The position numbers were made by a program, and so were the translations under genes. The notes below the pieces were generated by a model. It made no database searches and was not told the origin of the DNA. It was given only the letters and a program-made list of their open reading frames with translations. Below are positions 1 through 10,276 of a DNA stretch of 64,000 nt, one piece after another; positions within the stretch are counted from its first letter, which is position 1; each line of letters opens with the position of its first letter. Origin of the DNA: Antedon mediterranea (taxonomy: Eukaryota; Echinodermata; Crinoidea; Comatulida; Antedonidae); NCBI RefSeq assembly GCF_964355755.1, contig NC_092671.1, positions 13,434,501-13,498,500 of the forward strand, read 5' to 3'.

Positions 1-251
1 CCTCCACTTTTTTTTTTTTCATATTGTTTTTCCACTACATTTATCGAGCTTCAATATTTCCTAAAGACCAGGACAAATGGTGGCAGCAAACTTCAAAAAA
101 TTAAATGAATTTATATTTTTCCCTATGTCTTTTATAATAGTGTGAATGTACATTATTAACACTGTGGCCACCACTCTGGTCTAATAAGATTCTTACCTTT
201 AAAGCAATAACCAAATGTTTAAATGTGTTTAAGTAAACAGTTGAAGCCTAC

Positions 252-392
252 CTTAATATGGCGTAGTATAGTGACTCCCATCTTATCAACAAACAAAGGA
301 ACATATTTTAAGTAGAGTCTTCTAAGTACAATAACTTGTTCACTCTCCATGTTGGCCAGTAAAAGTTGCAGTATCTCATCATATCTATTTAC
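252..392 (-). CDS. TTI2: TTI2 exon 8, last visible
   Basis: A 141-base phase-0 exon between CTTCACAG and GTAGGC. It encodes YDEILQLLLANMESEQ and LRRLYLKYVP, which align with human CDEVLRLILTHMEPEH and LLRRTYARNLP. The next exon lies outside the window. Confidence 0.9.
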
Positions 393-3300
393 CTGTGAAG
401 ATGAACAAATGTACTTTACAATTCGACACATATATTCATTTTATTTGTCCAAAAGGAATTCATGTTAACATACAATTGCTCAAAATTAGTTGAAGATCAA
501 CAACTAAGACAACAAATGGAAATTTATTCTAGATATTTGGTCTATAAAACAGGGTGCTTTCATTTCATCTTGTGTCACTCGACAATTCAGACGAATAAAA
601 GCCATCTGCGCATGCTCAGAAACATATGAGCATGTGCAGAATGACTCTCTAAAATATACAGCATAGAAAAACCAATAAATTAAGATTCATATGGAATGTG
701 GTATAATAGCAAAAACTTCCATTCTCTATAACTATACACATTTTTTTACCAGAAATTAAAACAACCAATTCCTAATTTCCTAAGCTTTGTTCCTACTTAA
801 TAATAATCAACAACATTTATTTAGAAACAGTTCATGAAAAAAAAAGAACTGTTTCAGGGATCAGAAAAAGAAGTAAAATATACCAACCCCTAAACAAAAA
901 CAACAAAAAAGCAACTGCATGACAAATCATTAGCTAATAATAGTAGATCTATAAATTATAATCCTAAAAAAATTCAAAAATGTTTTAGATATTTCATTTA
1001 ACAAATAAAAATTTAATTAACGGCACATTATTGGTACTTGGAAACAACGTAAGAACGTGAGCATGCCGCAAGTAATTTGACCAATAACAACACAATGAAT
1101 CTGAACTGGTGATTGTTCAACTCACGTGTGTCGTGTTACATCCAAGTGGGAATCAAGCTTTAGATAGCAATAATGCTTACATTTCTCACACAATTGTCTC
1201 GTATTGGCGATTTCTCAATGACTCCAAGTATAGACAACATGCATGGGATGACAACGTCTAAAAGATGGGCTTTGTTAGAGTAGATTTGGGAATGCACTGC
1301 GGAGTAGATGACACCAGCTCGATTATGCCACTTTAATTCTGTTGCATCCTGCAATAAATGTGTGAAAATATATTCTAATTTGGATTGATATTTTCAGACG
1401 ATGAGCAAGAGGTCTATATTTGTCAACAAATATTATACATATATTGACTGCTTAGAGGTTAAATATAAGATTTGACATCCCCGAGGGAATGATATTAAGT
1501 TCGAGGGAATATATATTTCCCGAGAACTTAATATCATTCCCGAGGGGATGTCAAATCTTATATTTAACCGATATAAAAGGCAATATCTGTTATATTATAT
1601 AGCCAAGAACAAGTCTGCTGGGTTGGGTGAAGCTAGGCTAGGCCTCCTATAGTATTTGTATTGTATTTAAACAAGCCTGCCTAGACACCTTACCTTGCGA
1701 AGAAGAATATACAGATAATTACTAATTAATGATTCCTTGGCAATAAAATATTCACTTAGGCCTAGGTCGTTTAAATTAACAGGAGAATTTCCATCAATAA
1801 GCCTATTAATAATAATATTATAATCAGGTAGGCCGAACAATTCGTCTTCTTCTCTTCGAGGAGCCGAATTACCGGATGTTCAGCGCGTACTAGTTACTAG
1901 GTTACTACCGTGAGTATTGACCAATCACAAACTGTGTTTCATCACATTTAGGGTGGACTAATAACAAATGAGGGCGCTATGTATTCATAGCTTAAATAGT
2001 TTAGAAGATTAATTTCTTCAAGCTCCGTGGCGCAGCAGTTGAAGCGTTGTCTTGTGATGGAGTGACAATTGCATCGCAAGTTCAAGATCCAGTAGATGAC
2101 TTTTGTTTATTTATCGGCAAACGCGAGTGTTGCACACGAAAATTACACAGTCAATATCATCGTACTCGAGAATTTATATGATTAATGACAGGGGACACGA
2201 TAATTACGCGAAAATTACACAGTCAATATCATCGTTCTCGAGGATATATACGATTTACGATCCTCGCAGCGGTAGTCATGTGATGCAGTTTCAACCAATC
2301 ACGTTCGCGTATTTACATAGGCTATGTAATATACACATTTAATTTGTATATTTGTGTGACTACTTGTGTTGTAGTCTTTGAGCATGAAAGGGGTTGCTAC
2401 CCAGTCAGCCAATGAAACCAGTGATTTCATGGTAGGCTATCTGCATACCTGACCTGTCTTGGCCAACTTTTGTCACTCTCACATATTATATCAGTCTAGT
2501 ACACATTATTACAGAATGTATATCAAATAATAACAAACATCCATTTGAGAAGCTGTATGCCTGTTTAATTTCAACCTATACATAATTCACAAAACTTACC
2601 ACTTCTTTTATTATATGGCAAAGGCATTCTATCCCTATGATCTTGTTTGGCACCTACAAACAATAATCACGAACAATATTTAATTAGTACAATTTTACAT
2701 AGTGAATGGATGTTGCTTTACTATGTTTTACAATGGCTATGATTCATTTAAAAGAATGGATATGTGTTCTAGTACCAAATTCAAAGGATTTACAAATTTT
2801 ATTAAAAGGAAATATCTGAACCACATCAGCAACCTCACACAAAAGTGTTTCTCAGTATAAATATTCAGAGAGGTTTCATAAAAACAGTAAAATCTATCTT
2901 TCTTGAATAAGTTTATACAAAAATACATTTTCTTTGATTAAACAAATTATTATCTAACAGGTGATAAATTAAGGTAAAACTGTTTGACAGCCTACAACAT
3001 ATAAATAGCAATTTTAGTATGTTCACAATTCAATTTTAGCCATATATGTAAATTATTGACATGTTAATGATTTATGACATAATAGCTTTCAATAGGTTGG
3101 ATTATTCAATTTAAGTATAAAAAGTACATTGTCAGTCAAGAAAATAACAGGAACTATAAAACAAATGATACAGCTTTCAATATTGATATATTAAAATTAA
3201 GTATAAAAATGAAAACATAACTGACAGAAATAGAGCTTCATCAATGTGGTAGTACATTGTGAAATCTGTTATGACTAATACGAGTCAAAGCTGGTGTTAC

Positions 3301-5875
3301 TGCCATTTGAAATTGAATGATAGGAGTTGTATTTATAGCTTGGTGCTTAAGATTCTTGGCTACAAAGAGTGGATTGCAATCATGTCTGATGTTCTGATTT
3401 TAAATTCTGCATCAGAAACACTGGATAACCAGTATATGCCAGCCAATGGATTTTTGGTTGAATTTAACGATTTATTTTGTCATTTTATTTTTTTTTTCTA
3501 CGGAAGTGTTTAACTTTATTAAAACTACAAAATAACCTATTCAAAGTCTGATTTAATTAATCTTCATTCTTCATGTTTTTGGGCGACAATACATCTTTAA
3601 GTTTTTTTAATTTACTGTACCTGATAGTCATCTGTGAATAGCAATGCTGATGGTAAAACAATATCAAGATGTTGTCCAAGATGAGGGTGCTGTAAAATAA
3701 AATATAACAATTGTATCACATCCACTATTTGAAATAAACACCATAAAATGATAATCTAAATACCCACTCAAACTTGTTATTTTTAGCTTTTTATGAATTC
3801 ATTGGTGTCTCTATTTTGTTACATTAATGTTTACACAGTATACGTTTCTGTAAATATGTATAGGGACATTTGACTACAGATTTAGATTTAAAACCTAGTA
3901 GTGCATTTCACTGACCATCATTTGTATAAGACACCATTTATAAACATGTTGGCAAATTGGTTCTTTTTTCCACGTTGATTTAGTTAGTTTCGGTTGTAGT
4001 ATTTTTAGAACTTGACTAAACATTTCCTGTGGCAGTATGCGATCCTTATCTGGTGTCTCAAGCGGACTTTCATATGTAAGTAGATGTCTGATAGAGGGCT
4101 CAGTACATGCATTGCACAGGACTAACTGCAAATCTAAAAATGATCATCAGTTTTTAAAACACACCATACTGTAGATCATAAAAATATTTAAACAAGTACA
4201 GTCTGTCATTAGGGAGGTTTCGCAACCTTACGAATACGATAACGAAAACGGATACGTCACACATTTGTGAAACTTTTGAGCTGATCCCCATTTCATATTC
4301 GTAAAGCGTATTCGTGTTGACAAATATCACCATCATTTTCGTAACTACAAAACGAGTATAGTGTTTGATCTATTTTGCACATTTTGCATTTGAATCCGGA
4401 ATGATTCATGATTGTAATATAATTATAGATTTATTGAAAGTAATTTACTAAAGTAATTTACTAAAATGCCAAGTAAATTTTGATAAATAGCAGTTTTTAA
4501 AGTCCTCACTCGCTTTGATGTTATGCTAGGCCTAGGCAGCCAAGCAACACGTACCTGCGCTTCGCTCAAATTTACCGCAGTCATATTTTGGACGCGCCTC
4601 AATATTTCATTGCCATGCGAAACAGATTTTTTATGGCTTACAAAAACGAATACGTGTGCGTGACGTATCCGTTTTCGTTATCGTATTCGTAAGATTGCGA
4701 AACCTCTCTATTTACTTGAGATTATTATATTGTTCAGTTACTGAGCAGATTTAAGTGAAAAATGTTACATTATATCCTATCTCGCCTTAATTCCAAATTC
4801 ACAATACATTGCAATGAGTTTTCTACTTTCAAGTGACAGATTGTGTCATTATATAATAATTTAATTTAACGCATGAGCATTTTATTTTTAAAAAGCAGTA
4901 CAATACCTTTAGATTCTTTGATTGAATATTCTGATGTCCACTGCATGAGCGTATCATGTGTAGCACACATAATAATAATGCGACTTAGACATATTCTTAG
5001 AAACTGTTTAAGTAATTGTTTTCCTGATAAATGAGGTAACTGTAGTACATTTCTTGTAAAGTACATAACAATGGCTGCCCGCTGAGAGAACTGCTTATTT
5101 GCAATATTATCCCAACCTGTAAATAAAGAGATCTTGTTATGTTGCAGGTACACGTTTTGGATTTTAAAATAAGGAGATGGAGAAATTACAATGGAATTAG
5201 GTTGTTACATCTCAATCAAAATCTTTATTTATTCACGAAAATATAAAATACAATAGTACAAAATATAAAGCTCGTTCACCATAAAATAAAGGTGTTCTTC
5301 CACAAGTTTGTGATAGGTAATGAAATATATAATATATACAAATAATACAGTGGGACCATGGAATATTTTCATAAATTCTGGGTTGGTACCATTCCTTAAA
5401 AGTGTAATAAATAGGTCTAGTGCTAGTTATTACTTAGAGAATATGTGGTTATGCTTACTTTTACCATCTTCATTGACAATGGTCTGGGCAGAGTCTAGCA
5501 TACACTTAACAGAATAGCAGAGAGCCCTTCCAACATCACTTGATATATCATTATCTCTCAGGTGTTTTAATATTTTTTCTGCATTCAAAGACTTTAAAAC
5601 AAAACGTTTACAGTATTTCAAATTATCTGACTTAATAACTATAATACTACTATAGTTTATAGCGAATAAGGTTAAGTTGGTTGTATGGTAGAGGAAGATT
5701 ATCCTAATCTATTCATTCTTATTATTATTACCATTATTAATAAGAATTTTACTGACATTATTCTTACTATTTCAGAAATGGGTGAACTGTTGTCAATATT
5801 TTCCTGCATTGCTGTGAACTGCTCAATAATTCCTTCATGTAAGGGTTCTGTTGTTTCCTTGTTATCCATTTTCAT
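252..5875 (-). CDS. TTI2: TELO2-interacting protein 2 (TTI2), 3' end outside the window
   Basis: TTI2 is the third subunit of the TELO2-TTI1-TTI2 (TTT) co-chaperone, which works with HSP90 to mature PIKK kinases such as mTOR, ATM and ATR. Eight exons are seen: 5768-5875 (coding part), 5459-5591, 4907-5116, 3916-4121, 3621-3689, 2600-2653, 1181-1348 and 252-392. They give 363 codons with compatible phases. Matches to vertebrate TTI2 are collinear: a PKLTKSTWKKEP block, the LFTDDYQ-PNKIIGIECL block, WHNRAGVIYSAVHSQIY, and YDEILQLLLANMESEQ followed by LRRLYLKYVPLFVDKMG. By comparison with the human protein (about 508 residues), roughly the last 120 residues lie before base 1. The start at 5875 is the first ATG after an acceptor at 5899; the exon is open further upstream, so a noncoding or longer 5' exon is likely. 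The family call is firm; the small exon edges are less so. Confidence 0.9.
1181..1348 (-). CDS. TTI2: TTI2 exon 7
   Basis: A 168-base phase-0 exon between TTTATTGCAG and GTAAGC. The NRAGVIYSAVHSQIY motif is the best TTI2 match in the window. Confidence 0.9.
1457..1569. repeat. Near-perfect hairpin at the left end of the composite repeat
   Basis: Arms 1457-1502 and 1524-1569 are 46 bases each and complementary apart from two adjacent bases. The short loop is itself AT-rich and nearly self-complementary. In the copy near 45.6 kb this hairpin has been partly deleted. Confidence 0.85.
2022..2096 (+). repeat. tRNA-like segment (possible Pol III promoter of a SINE)
   Basis: GCTCCGTGGCGCAGCAGTTG resembles a tRNA 5' end with A box, and GCAAGTTCAAGATCC about 50 bases later resembles a B box. 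The spacing fits a tRNA. The same segment at 46139 reads CGAGTTCAAGACCC, which is closer to the B-box consensus. It is probably a decayed tRNA-derived head rather than a working tRNA gene. Confidence 0.5.
2600..2653 (-). CDS. TTI2: TTI2 exon 6 (54-base micro-exon)
   Basis: Eighteen codons between TTTGTAG and GTAAGT: VPNKIIGIECLCHIIKEV. It matches human NKILGVHCLHHIV and sits in the right order and phase. Confidence 0.85.
3583..3600. repeat. Solo end of the AGATGTATTGTC transposon family
   Basis: GACAATACATCTTTAA here is identical to the right end of the element at 48306-49903. No matching second end was found nearby, so this is an end fragment inside a TTI2 intron, about 20 bases from exon 5. 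Confidence 0.5.
3621..3689 (-). CDS. TTI2: TTI2 exon 5
   Basis: A 69-base exon, phase 0 at both ends, between TTTTACAG and GTACAG. It encodes HPHLGQHLDIVLPSALLFTD, which aligns with the human segment ending in SDDYQ. Confidence 0.85.
3916..4121 (-). CDS. TTI2: TTI2 exon 4
   Basis: It encodes the PKLTKSTWKKEP-x-x-HVYKW block that matches the human LLKPDLYKESWKNNP region. The donor is GTCAGT. Two acceptors lie close together: GCAG before 4125 and TTAG before 4121. Only the TTAG choice keeps the frame with the upstream exon, so that one is used. Confidence 0.8.
4212..4708. mobile_element. 497-bp MITE with ~50-bp inverted repeats and TA target site
   Basis: The left end starts GGGAGGTTTCGCAACCTTAC and the right end is the near-exact reverse complement, starting GAGAGGTTTCGCAATCTTAC. 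Pairing continues through GAATACGATAACGAAAACGG. Both ends abut TA dinucleotides (4210-4211, 4709-4710), the target site of Tc1/mariner-type transposases. No transposase frame is present, so it is non-autonomous. It sits in the TTI2 intron between exons 3 and 4. Confidence 0.85.
4907..5116 (-). CDS. TTI2: TTI2 exon 3
   Basis: Acceptor TTTACAG, donor GTATTG, 210 bases. It encodes WDNIANKQFSQRAA and a helical, leucine-rich stretch, as expected for a HEAT-like alpha solenoid. Confidence 0.8.
5459..5591 (-). CDS. TTI2: TTI2 exon 2
   Basis: The acceptor is TTTTGTTTTAAAG and the exon begins in phase 0 with SLNAEKILKHL. Two donors leave the same phase: GTAAGC, giving an end at 5459, and GTAAAA, giving an end at 5465. 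GTAAGC fits the donor consensus better. Confidence 0.65.
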
Positions 5876-5898
5876 TTGTTGGGAGGGGCGTAAAAAAC
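5768..5898 (-). CDS. TTI2: TTI2 exon with start codon
   Basis: A TATAG acceptor precedes the exon and GTAAGA follows it. ATG at 5875 opens 36 codons ending in phase 0. A second ATG lies two codons further in. The frame stays open back to the acceptor, so bases 5876-5898 may be 5' UTR or coding. This part of the protein is poorly conserved; the call rests on phase and position. Confidence 0.65.
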
Positions 5899-5998
5899 CT
5901 ATAAAATAAAATTTAAAATATATATTATATAAAATTGGTGGTATACCCTATATTTTATTTGATAGTGGCCTAGGACTAATATATTAATATAAACAACT

Positions 5999-6670
5999 TT
6001 TTCAAATATGCGTACAGAGTAGGCCTACCTAGGCCTAGAGTATAACCCAACTAAGCCCACACACTACCAAGACTGAGGTCTGGGTCCACCCTAGGCTTAT
6101 TTAGCCACGTAGAGAGTATTACTATTAGTCATTGTAAATACAATTTACTATTTTTACTTAATTTTTTTAAATAGGCCTACTATGATCCTATCCTAGTTTA
6201 ATCTGTTTAAAACTAGCTAGACTAGGCCTAGTCTGGCTAGCCTACTGACTATGCTACTACTAGCCTAGTACCCAAGTATATTGATTGATAGACTAGCCTA
6301 TAATATATACTATTTTATATAGCCTATCCATGAAGGTATCTATGTTTATACCTCCATGATGGCCTATCCCTCCTGCTAGCCTATCCTGCCTCTGGCTAGG
6401 CCTAAGCCTAGTCTTATTAGAGGGTATACCCCTACTCACCAGGCCGATATTACTCTCTATTCTACTCTAGGCTAGTGGGCTACTAAATGTAAGTACTAGC
6501 TAGAGGGCTAGCCTAGGCCTAGCTAGGACTCGCTAGCTAGGCCTAGCTAGCCTACTAACTAGTACTATATTATTATTAGGGCCGAGACTCTAGGCTAGGC
6601 CTAGGCCTAGTTGTTGTTTTTTATTAATCTTTTTAATACCAGCCATATATTGATGAGGTAGGCCTATACA
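5999..6670. repeat. Island of AGGCCTA/CTAGGCCTAG motifs
   Basis: Dozens of overlapping CTAG, TAGGCCTA and GCTAGC words crowd about 650 bases, for example TAGGCCTAGGCCTAG near 6595. Similar smaller patches lie near 9100-9160, 10180-10500, 45740 and 48770. They do not form a fixed-period tandem array. Confidence 0.7.
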
Positions 6671-9410
6671 TCTCAAGCCTATCCACCTATCTATCTAAAA
6701 CAACCATGAAGAGATATTATAGAGACAAACAAAGTGTAATAATGATGACTACGCCTGTATTTATGTAGGCCCAGTCCCACGGCGACGTACCATGTGTATT
6801 GTTTTTATAAACAAAACAACATGGTATGCACCGCCCTCTATAGTAATTTAACTTAAAAGTTTAGTTCCTCTATGGAAAGCAGTTTGAAAATTGAGTTTAT
6901 ATTTCACTAAATTAAAAATGTTGTCATAATAATGCATAAATAACAAACTAACACAATAATGTTAACATTAAAACACTTAATTAAAATCTAAAAAAAATAA
7001 ATATTACCGAGGCTTAAAATAATAAAACAACAGTTTTAATACCAAAAAAACATAGACATTATAAATAAAATTGCAAGAGGACATCTGACACAAACAATAA
7101 TAATAATAATAATTGTCATAATCTATTTGAAATGTGTTAAAATAAATTACACAAAATACAAGTTCTTTAAAATGCTATGAGTACTGGGAATGTTTTTATT
7201 TTTACAATAATTTAGGGAAGGAATAAAAAGATGTAAATGAAATGGCAATATAATTTTTTTTAATGGAAAGACACACACTAACATTTTATTTCAAAATACA
7301 GGAAAATATATCTATGGTCTACGTGAAGAAAAACACAAACAAAGTCATTTTATTTATTCACATTTTTAACTGAAGTTTTTGTTTTAATTATATTGTAAAT
7401 AAATTTAATAAAATATTAATGAATCAAGTCTAGGATAATTAATAATTAAATTAATTAATACTACTACTTTGAATTTACACTGTTGGCTTTTTTTCTTGAT
7501 CTGATGAAATTATATTTGTTTTCTTTTTTTTCAAAGTAGACACAAACATTTGTGATCAAAGTTTAATCCATAAAAAAACAATTGTAGCCCATAATGCAAA
7601 CAAAAATATTTGTTAATCAGAATTACTGGAAAGAATTCACCATACTGGTTTTACACATTTACTATAGATTTGATTTTTGCCATGTTATAAGCAAATGAAT
7701 TGCGACCAGTCAAAAATTATACCAGGACTCATATCAAGAAACGACAAGGTAACTATATGAAGGCCATGGAAAGTTGTTAGACCAGTGGACAAAACAACCA
7801 CAAATTGAGGCCGCAAGATACCATCGGCATCATGGCAGCCATCAAAATGGGGTTATACTTCAATCAGTAACAATTGATGCAAGCAACCTTGACAACTATT
7901 GAAATACTAGCTATTTCCTATACACACAGATAACATAGATTTTGTTAATACTAATAAAGCAACCAAGATTCATGAAAACAAACCAGAAGTCCATGTAACT
8001 TCACTCTTTCTTAGTTAGATTAAAACTGATGCCGCAAGATGCCACTAGGCATCATGGCAAAACAGTATTAATGGTTGACAACCATGAGTTTTTTTTTATC
8101 TACGTACAAGCCTAGCAGCTAGTTACAAATATTGTTTTGAAGCTTGGATGCTCGAAGCGATGACTTGCTGCATTAGTAACCTACCTTTGTGTTTCCGTTT
8201 CAAAATAGGGCTAGAAATAAACCAGTGTGCAAGGAGTAATAGAGGACTGCACAGCTGCTGTTGTATCATGCATTATCTAAGTGTTAGTAAAAATCATCTG
8301 AAATATAATTAATTAAATAATGATTATTTTTTCTACCTAAATTATAGTTAATTTGAAGCTGGCTCAAAATTCCTGGTACATACATTTCTGTTGCATAGCT
8401 TTAGTGATATAATTAACAACACTTACGTATATATGAGTACAATATAATTTATAAACAATTAAAAAAATCATCTAAATAAAAAAAGATGCATGGATGGATA
8501 GAAATATCTTATTATAATATAGATATATAATATTTGTTTGTGATGATATGAAGTTGCACAAGATCAGGAACAGCTGTTCATTAACCTGTGAATAAATTTG
8601 CAATTATTAGTTTGAATCGGCGTTAATGGTGAGGTCTTACTATGTGTTGAATGCATTGTCCCATCAAAGCTGCGACATTTTATTTCCACATAGAGAACAG
8701 AAATGTTGTCAAAATATCAATGGACTTGAACACAACAGTATCAATGGTTCAATCAAGCAGGCAGATGAAAAGCTCAATTCTTTAGTAACCACTCTGCAAA
8801 AAAAAACATTAAACCATTAAATTTAAGTAGAGGAAGGAGTAGGCTAGCCACAACCTTCTGAGTACAGTATACCAACTTCAGAGGAAAACAGCTTGATAAT
8901 GCTTAGGCTAGGCCTACGCCTTCCACAGAACTTCAGGAGAGGACATATTTGTGACAACACCGGAAGAATACCAAACATGATCGCATCCTAGATGTTTAAT
9001 ACTTGAGAAAAATCCATGAAGTCAACTAAACACTTTAAAAAGGCAAATCAATACAGAAATTGAAAGGGTAGGATTTATATATTTTAATATAAGTTAGACC
9101 TAGACTAGGCCTAGCCTAGTAGGCCTAGCCTACCTAGCTAGGGCCTAGTAGGCCCAACCATAAATCAAATGAGCAATTAAGGTTTGTTTCAGGTATCAAT
9201 ATTTTGTTTTTAAAGACCATGCATGAACTACTGAAAATGTTTTCTTAATTAAAGTGTATAATTTCAAAAACAAAACACCTACCAATATAATTTCCAATCA
9301 TCTAGGCCTATTAATTAGTAACTTTTCATCGACGCTTTTCACTTCACAAAATGGCAGAAAGTAAATTCGCCTTCGCCACAATAATATAGAGGATAAGGTA
9401 ACCTAACTTT

Positions 9411-9510
9411 GATTGGTTGAATCTTTTGTAACTGCGTTGTTGTGAGTCGTTGATTGGCTTGCTACTGCGTAATCTGAACTCTCCTAATTGGACGTTTCAC
9501 AGAAAATTGG
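9411..9510. promoter_or_regulatory. Cluster of four ATTGG (inverted CCAAT) boxes
   Basis: ATTGG occurs at 9412, 9453, 9487 and 9506. Dense CCAAT boxes bind NF-Y and often mark promoters. The cluster lies 0.7 kb before the selenoprotein start and could serve it or an upstream noncoding transcript. No function is shown by sequence alone. Confidence 0.35.
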
Positions 9511-9737
9511 TTGGTGGAAAAAGAGGGCGCTAGACCTGTTTTTAATATATTCAGAAAGAATTAGAGAGCATTTTATTCCCACCGTACCCCCCCGCTCCCT
9601 CTTGATCTCCTCTCCTCTGAAATTAAGTGACATGAGAGACGTGAGCACAGCAGCAGCAGGTCAATTGGCAAGGAGTCACGACACGACGGATAACAACCAA
9701 GCATAATTTTTAATAATAATTATATAATAATATAAAT

Positions 9738-9938
9738 AAAGAATTCTTTGATTATAATATATACAGTACAGTAATCAAAAGAATTATTTTTTTGATTATG
9801 ATAATGACATATTTATAAATAAATGACCTAGGCCTCCTACTGGAAGTATCTATTGTTTATCATTACATCAAAGAATTCTTTGATTACTAATCAAAGAATT
9901 CTTTGGTATGACATGCTACTTCCTGTTATAGGTCATTA
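9738..9938. repeat. Palindrome-rich segment with three AAAGAATTCTTT copies
   Basis: AAAGAATTCTTT occurs at 9738, 9870 and 9893, mostly inside the longer palindrome TCAAAGAATTCTTTGA. Flanking 9821-9847 and 9917-9936 form a further imperfect inverted repeat around ATGACCTA and TAGGTCAT. It may be a short MITE remnant just before the promoter. Confidence 0.45.
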
Positions 9939-9974
9939 ATAATCGAACATACGTGAATAATGACCTTCAACAAT

Positions 9975-10140
9975 TACACTTCCGGTAAACTTCAGAAACA
10001 CTTCCGGCGTTTATCCGTGACCCTTGTCCTTTTCGATAATTTTCGTGAGCAGCTCGCAGCTGCTAGGTTCTCTCGCGCTCGAGTCGAGTGTTCAGCTAGC
10101 TGCTTCAGATAAATTCCGCTTCTCCATATACATCTCTCCC
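9975..10140 (+). promoter_or_regulatory. Probable core promoter of the selenoprotein gene
   Basis: Two ACACTTCCGG motifs (9976-9985 and 9998-10007), the ETS/GABP type typical of TATA-less housekeeping promoters, lie in locally GC-richer DNA some 230-260 bases before the ATG. A pyrimidine-rich stretch near 10120-10145 could be the start of the transcript. The exact start site cannot be read. Confidence 0.45.
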
Positions 10141-10238
10141 TCCGTCGGTTTTTGTTTTGTACTAAAAATAGTAATCTAGGCCTAACCTAGCCTACTAGGC
10201 TACTTCATAGATAAAAAACACTCTGCACAGAAGTGAAA

Positions 10239-10276
10239 ATGACGACAAATTCTAATAAAGTACATATTGAATACTG
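10239..10276 (+). CDS. SELENOW2: Selenoprotein exon 1
   Basis: ATG in context GAAAATGA, 12 codons plus TG of the first redox Cys codon, then donor GTAAGT. The protein start MTTNSNKVHIEY lacks the long N-terminal tail of human MIEN1. Confidence 0.88.

Larger units (their letters stand above)
1441..2332. repeat. Composite interspersed repeat with hairpin and tRNA-like part, copy 1
   Basis: About 890 bases that recur at 45589-47520 in the same order: a hairpin tip starting ATTGACTGCTTAGAGG, a block with AGGCCT motifs, a segment containing GAGGGCGCTATGTAT, a tRNA-like stretch, and a tail with two copies of TCAGTCAATATCATCG-like sequence. It lies in the TTI2 intron between exons 6 and 7. No coding capacity is seen. 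Ends are approximate, set by where the two copies diverge. Confidence 0.75.
5899..10238. other. Intergenic region between divergent TTI2 and the selenoprotein gene
   Basis: No exon with family homology was found. It holds an AGGCCT-rich island (6000-6670), AT-rich DNA (6850-9050), a second AGGCCT patch (9100-9160), a CCAAT cluster, AAAGAATTCTTT palindromes and ETS-type motifs near 10 kb. A GTGAGT donor on the minus strand at about 6440 could end a TTI2 noncoding first exon; this is unproven. Two copies of GCCGCAAGAT followed by GGCATCATGGCA (near 7811 and 8031) are unexplained. Confidence 0.5.

Noticed and set aside
2022-2096. Functional tRNA gene
   Set aside because: The cloverleaf is not complete, the B box is altered, and the stretch recurs inside a larger repeat; a decayed tRNA-derived head fits better.
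6840-9400. Additional gene between TTI2 and the selenoprotein
   Set aside because: Several short frames (for example 8626-8820) were read, but none shows family motifs, codon bias or matching splice phases.
9738-9904. AAAGAATTCTTT palindromes as heat-shock elements
   Set aside because: Heat-shock elements need GAA and TTC spaced by two bases; here they abut, so the match is not valid.
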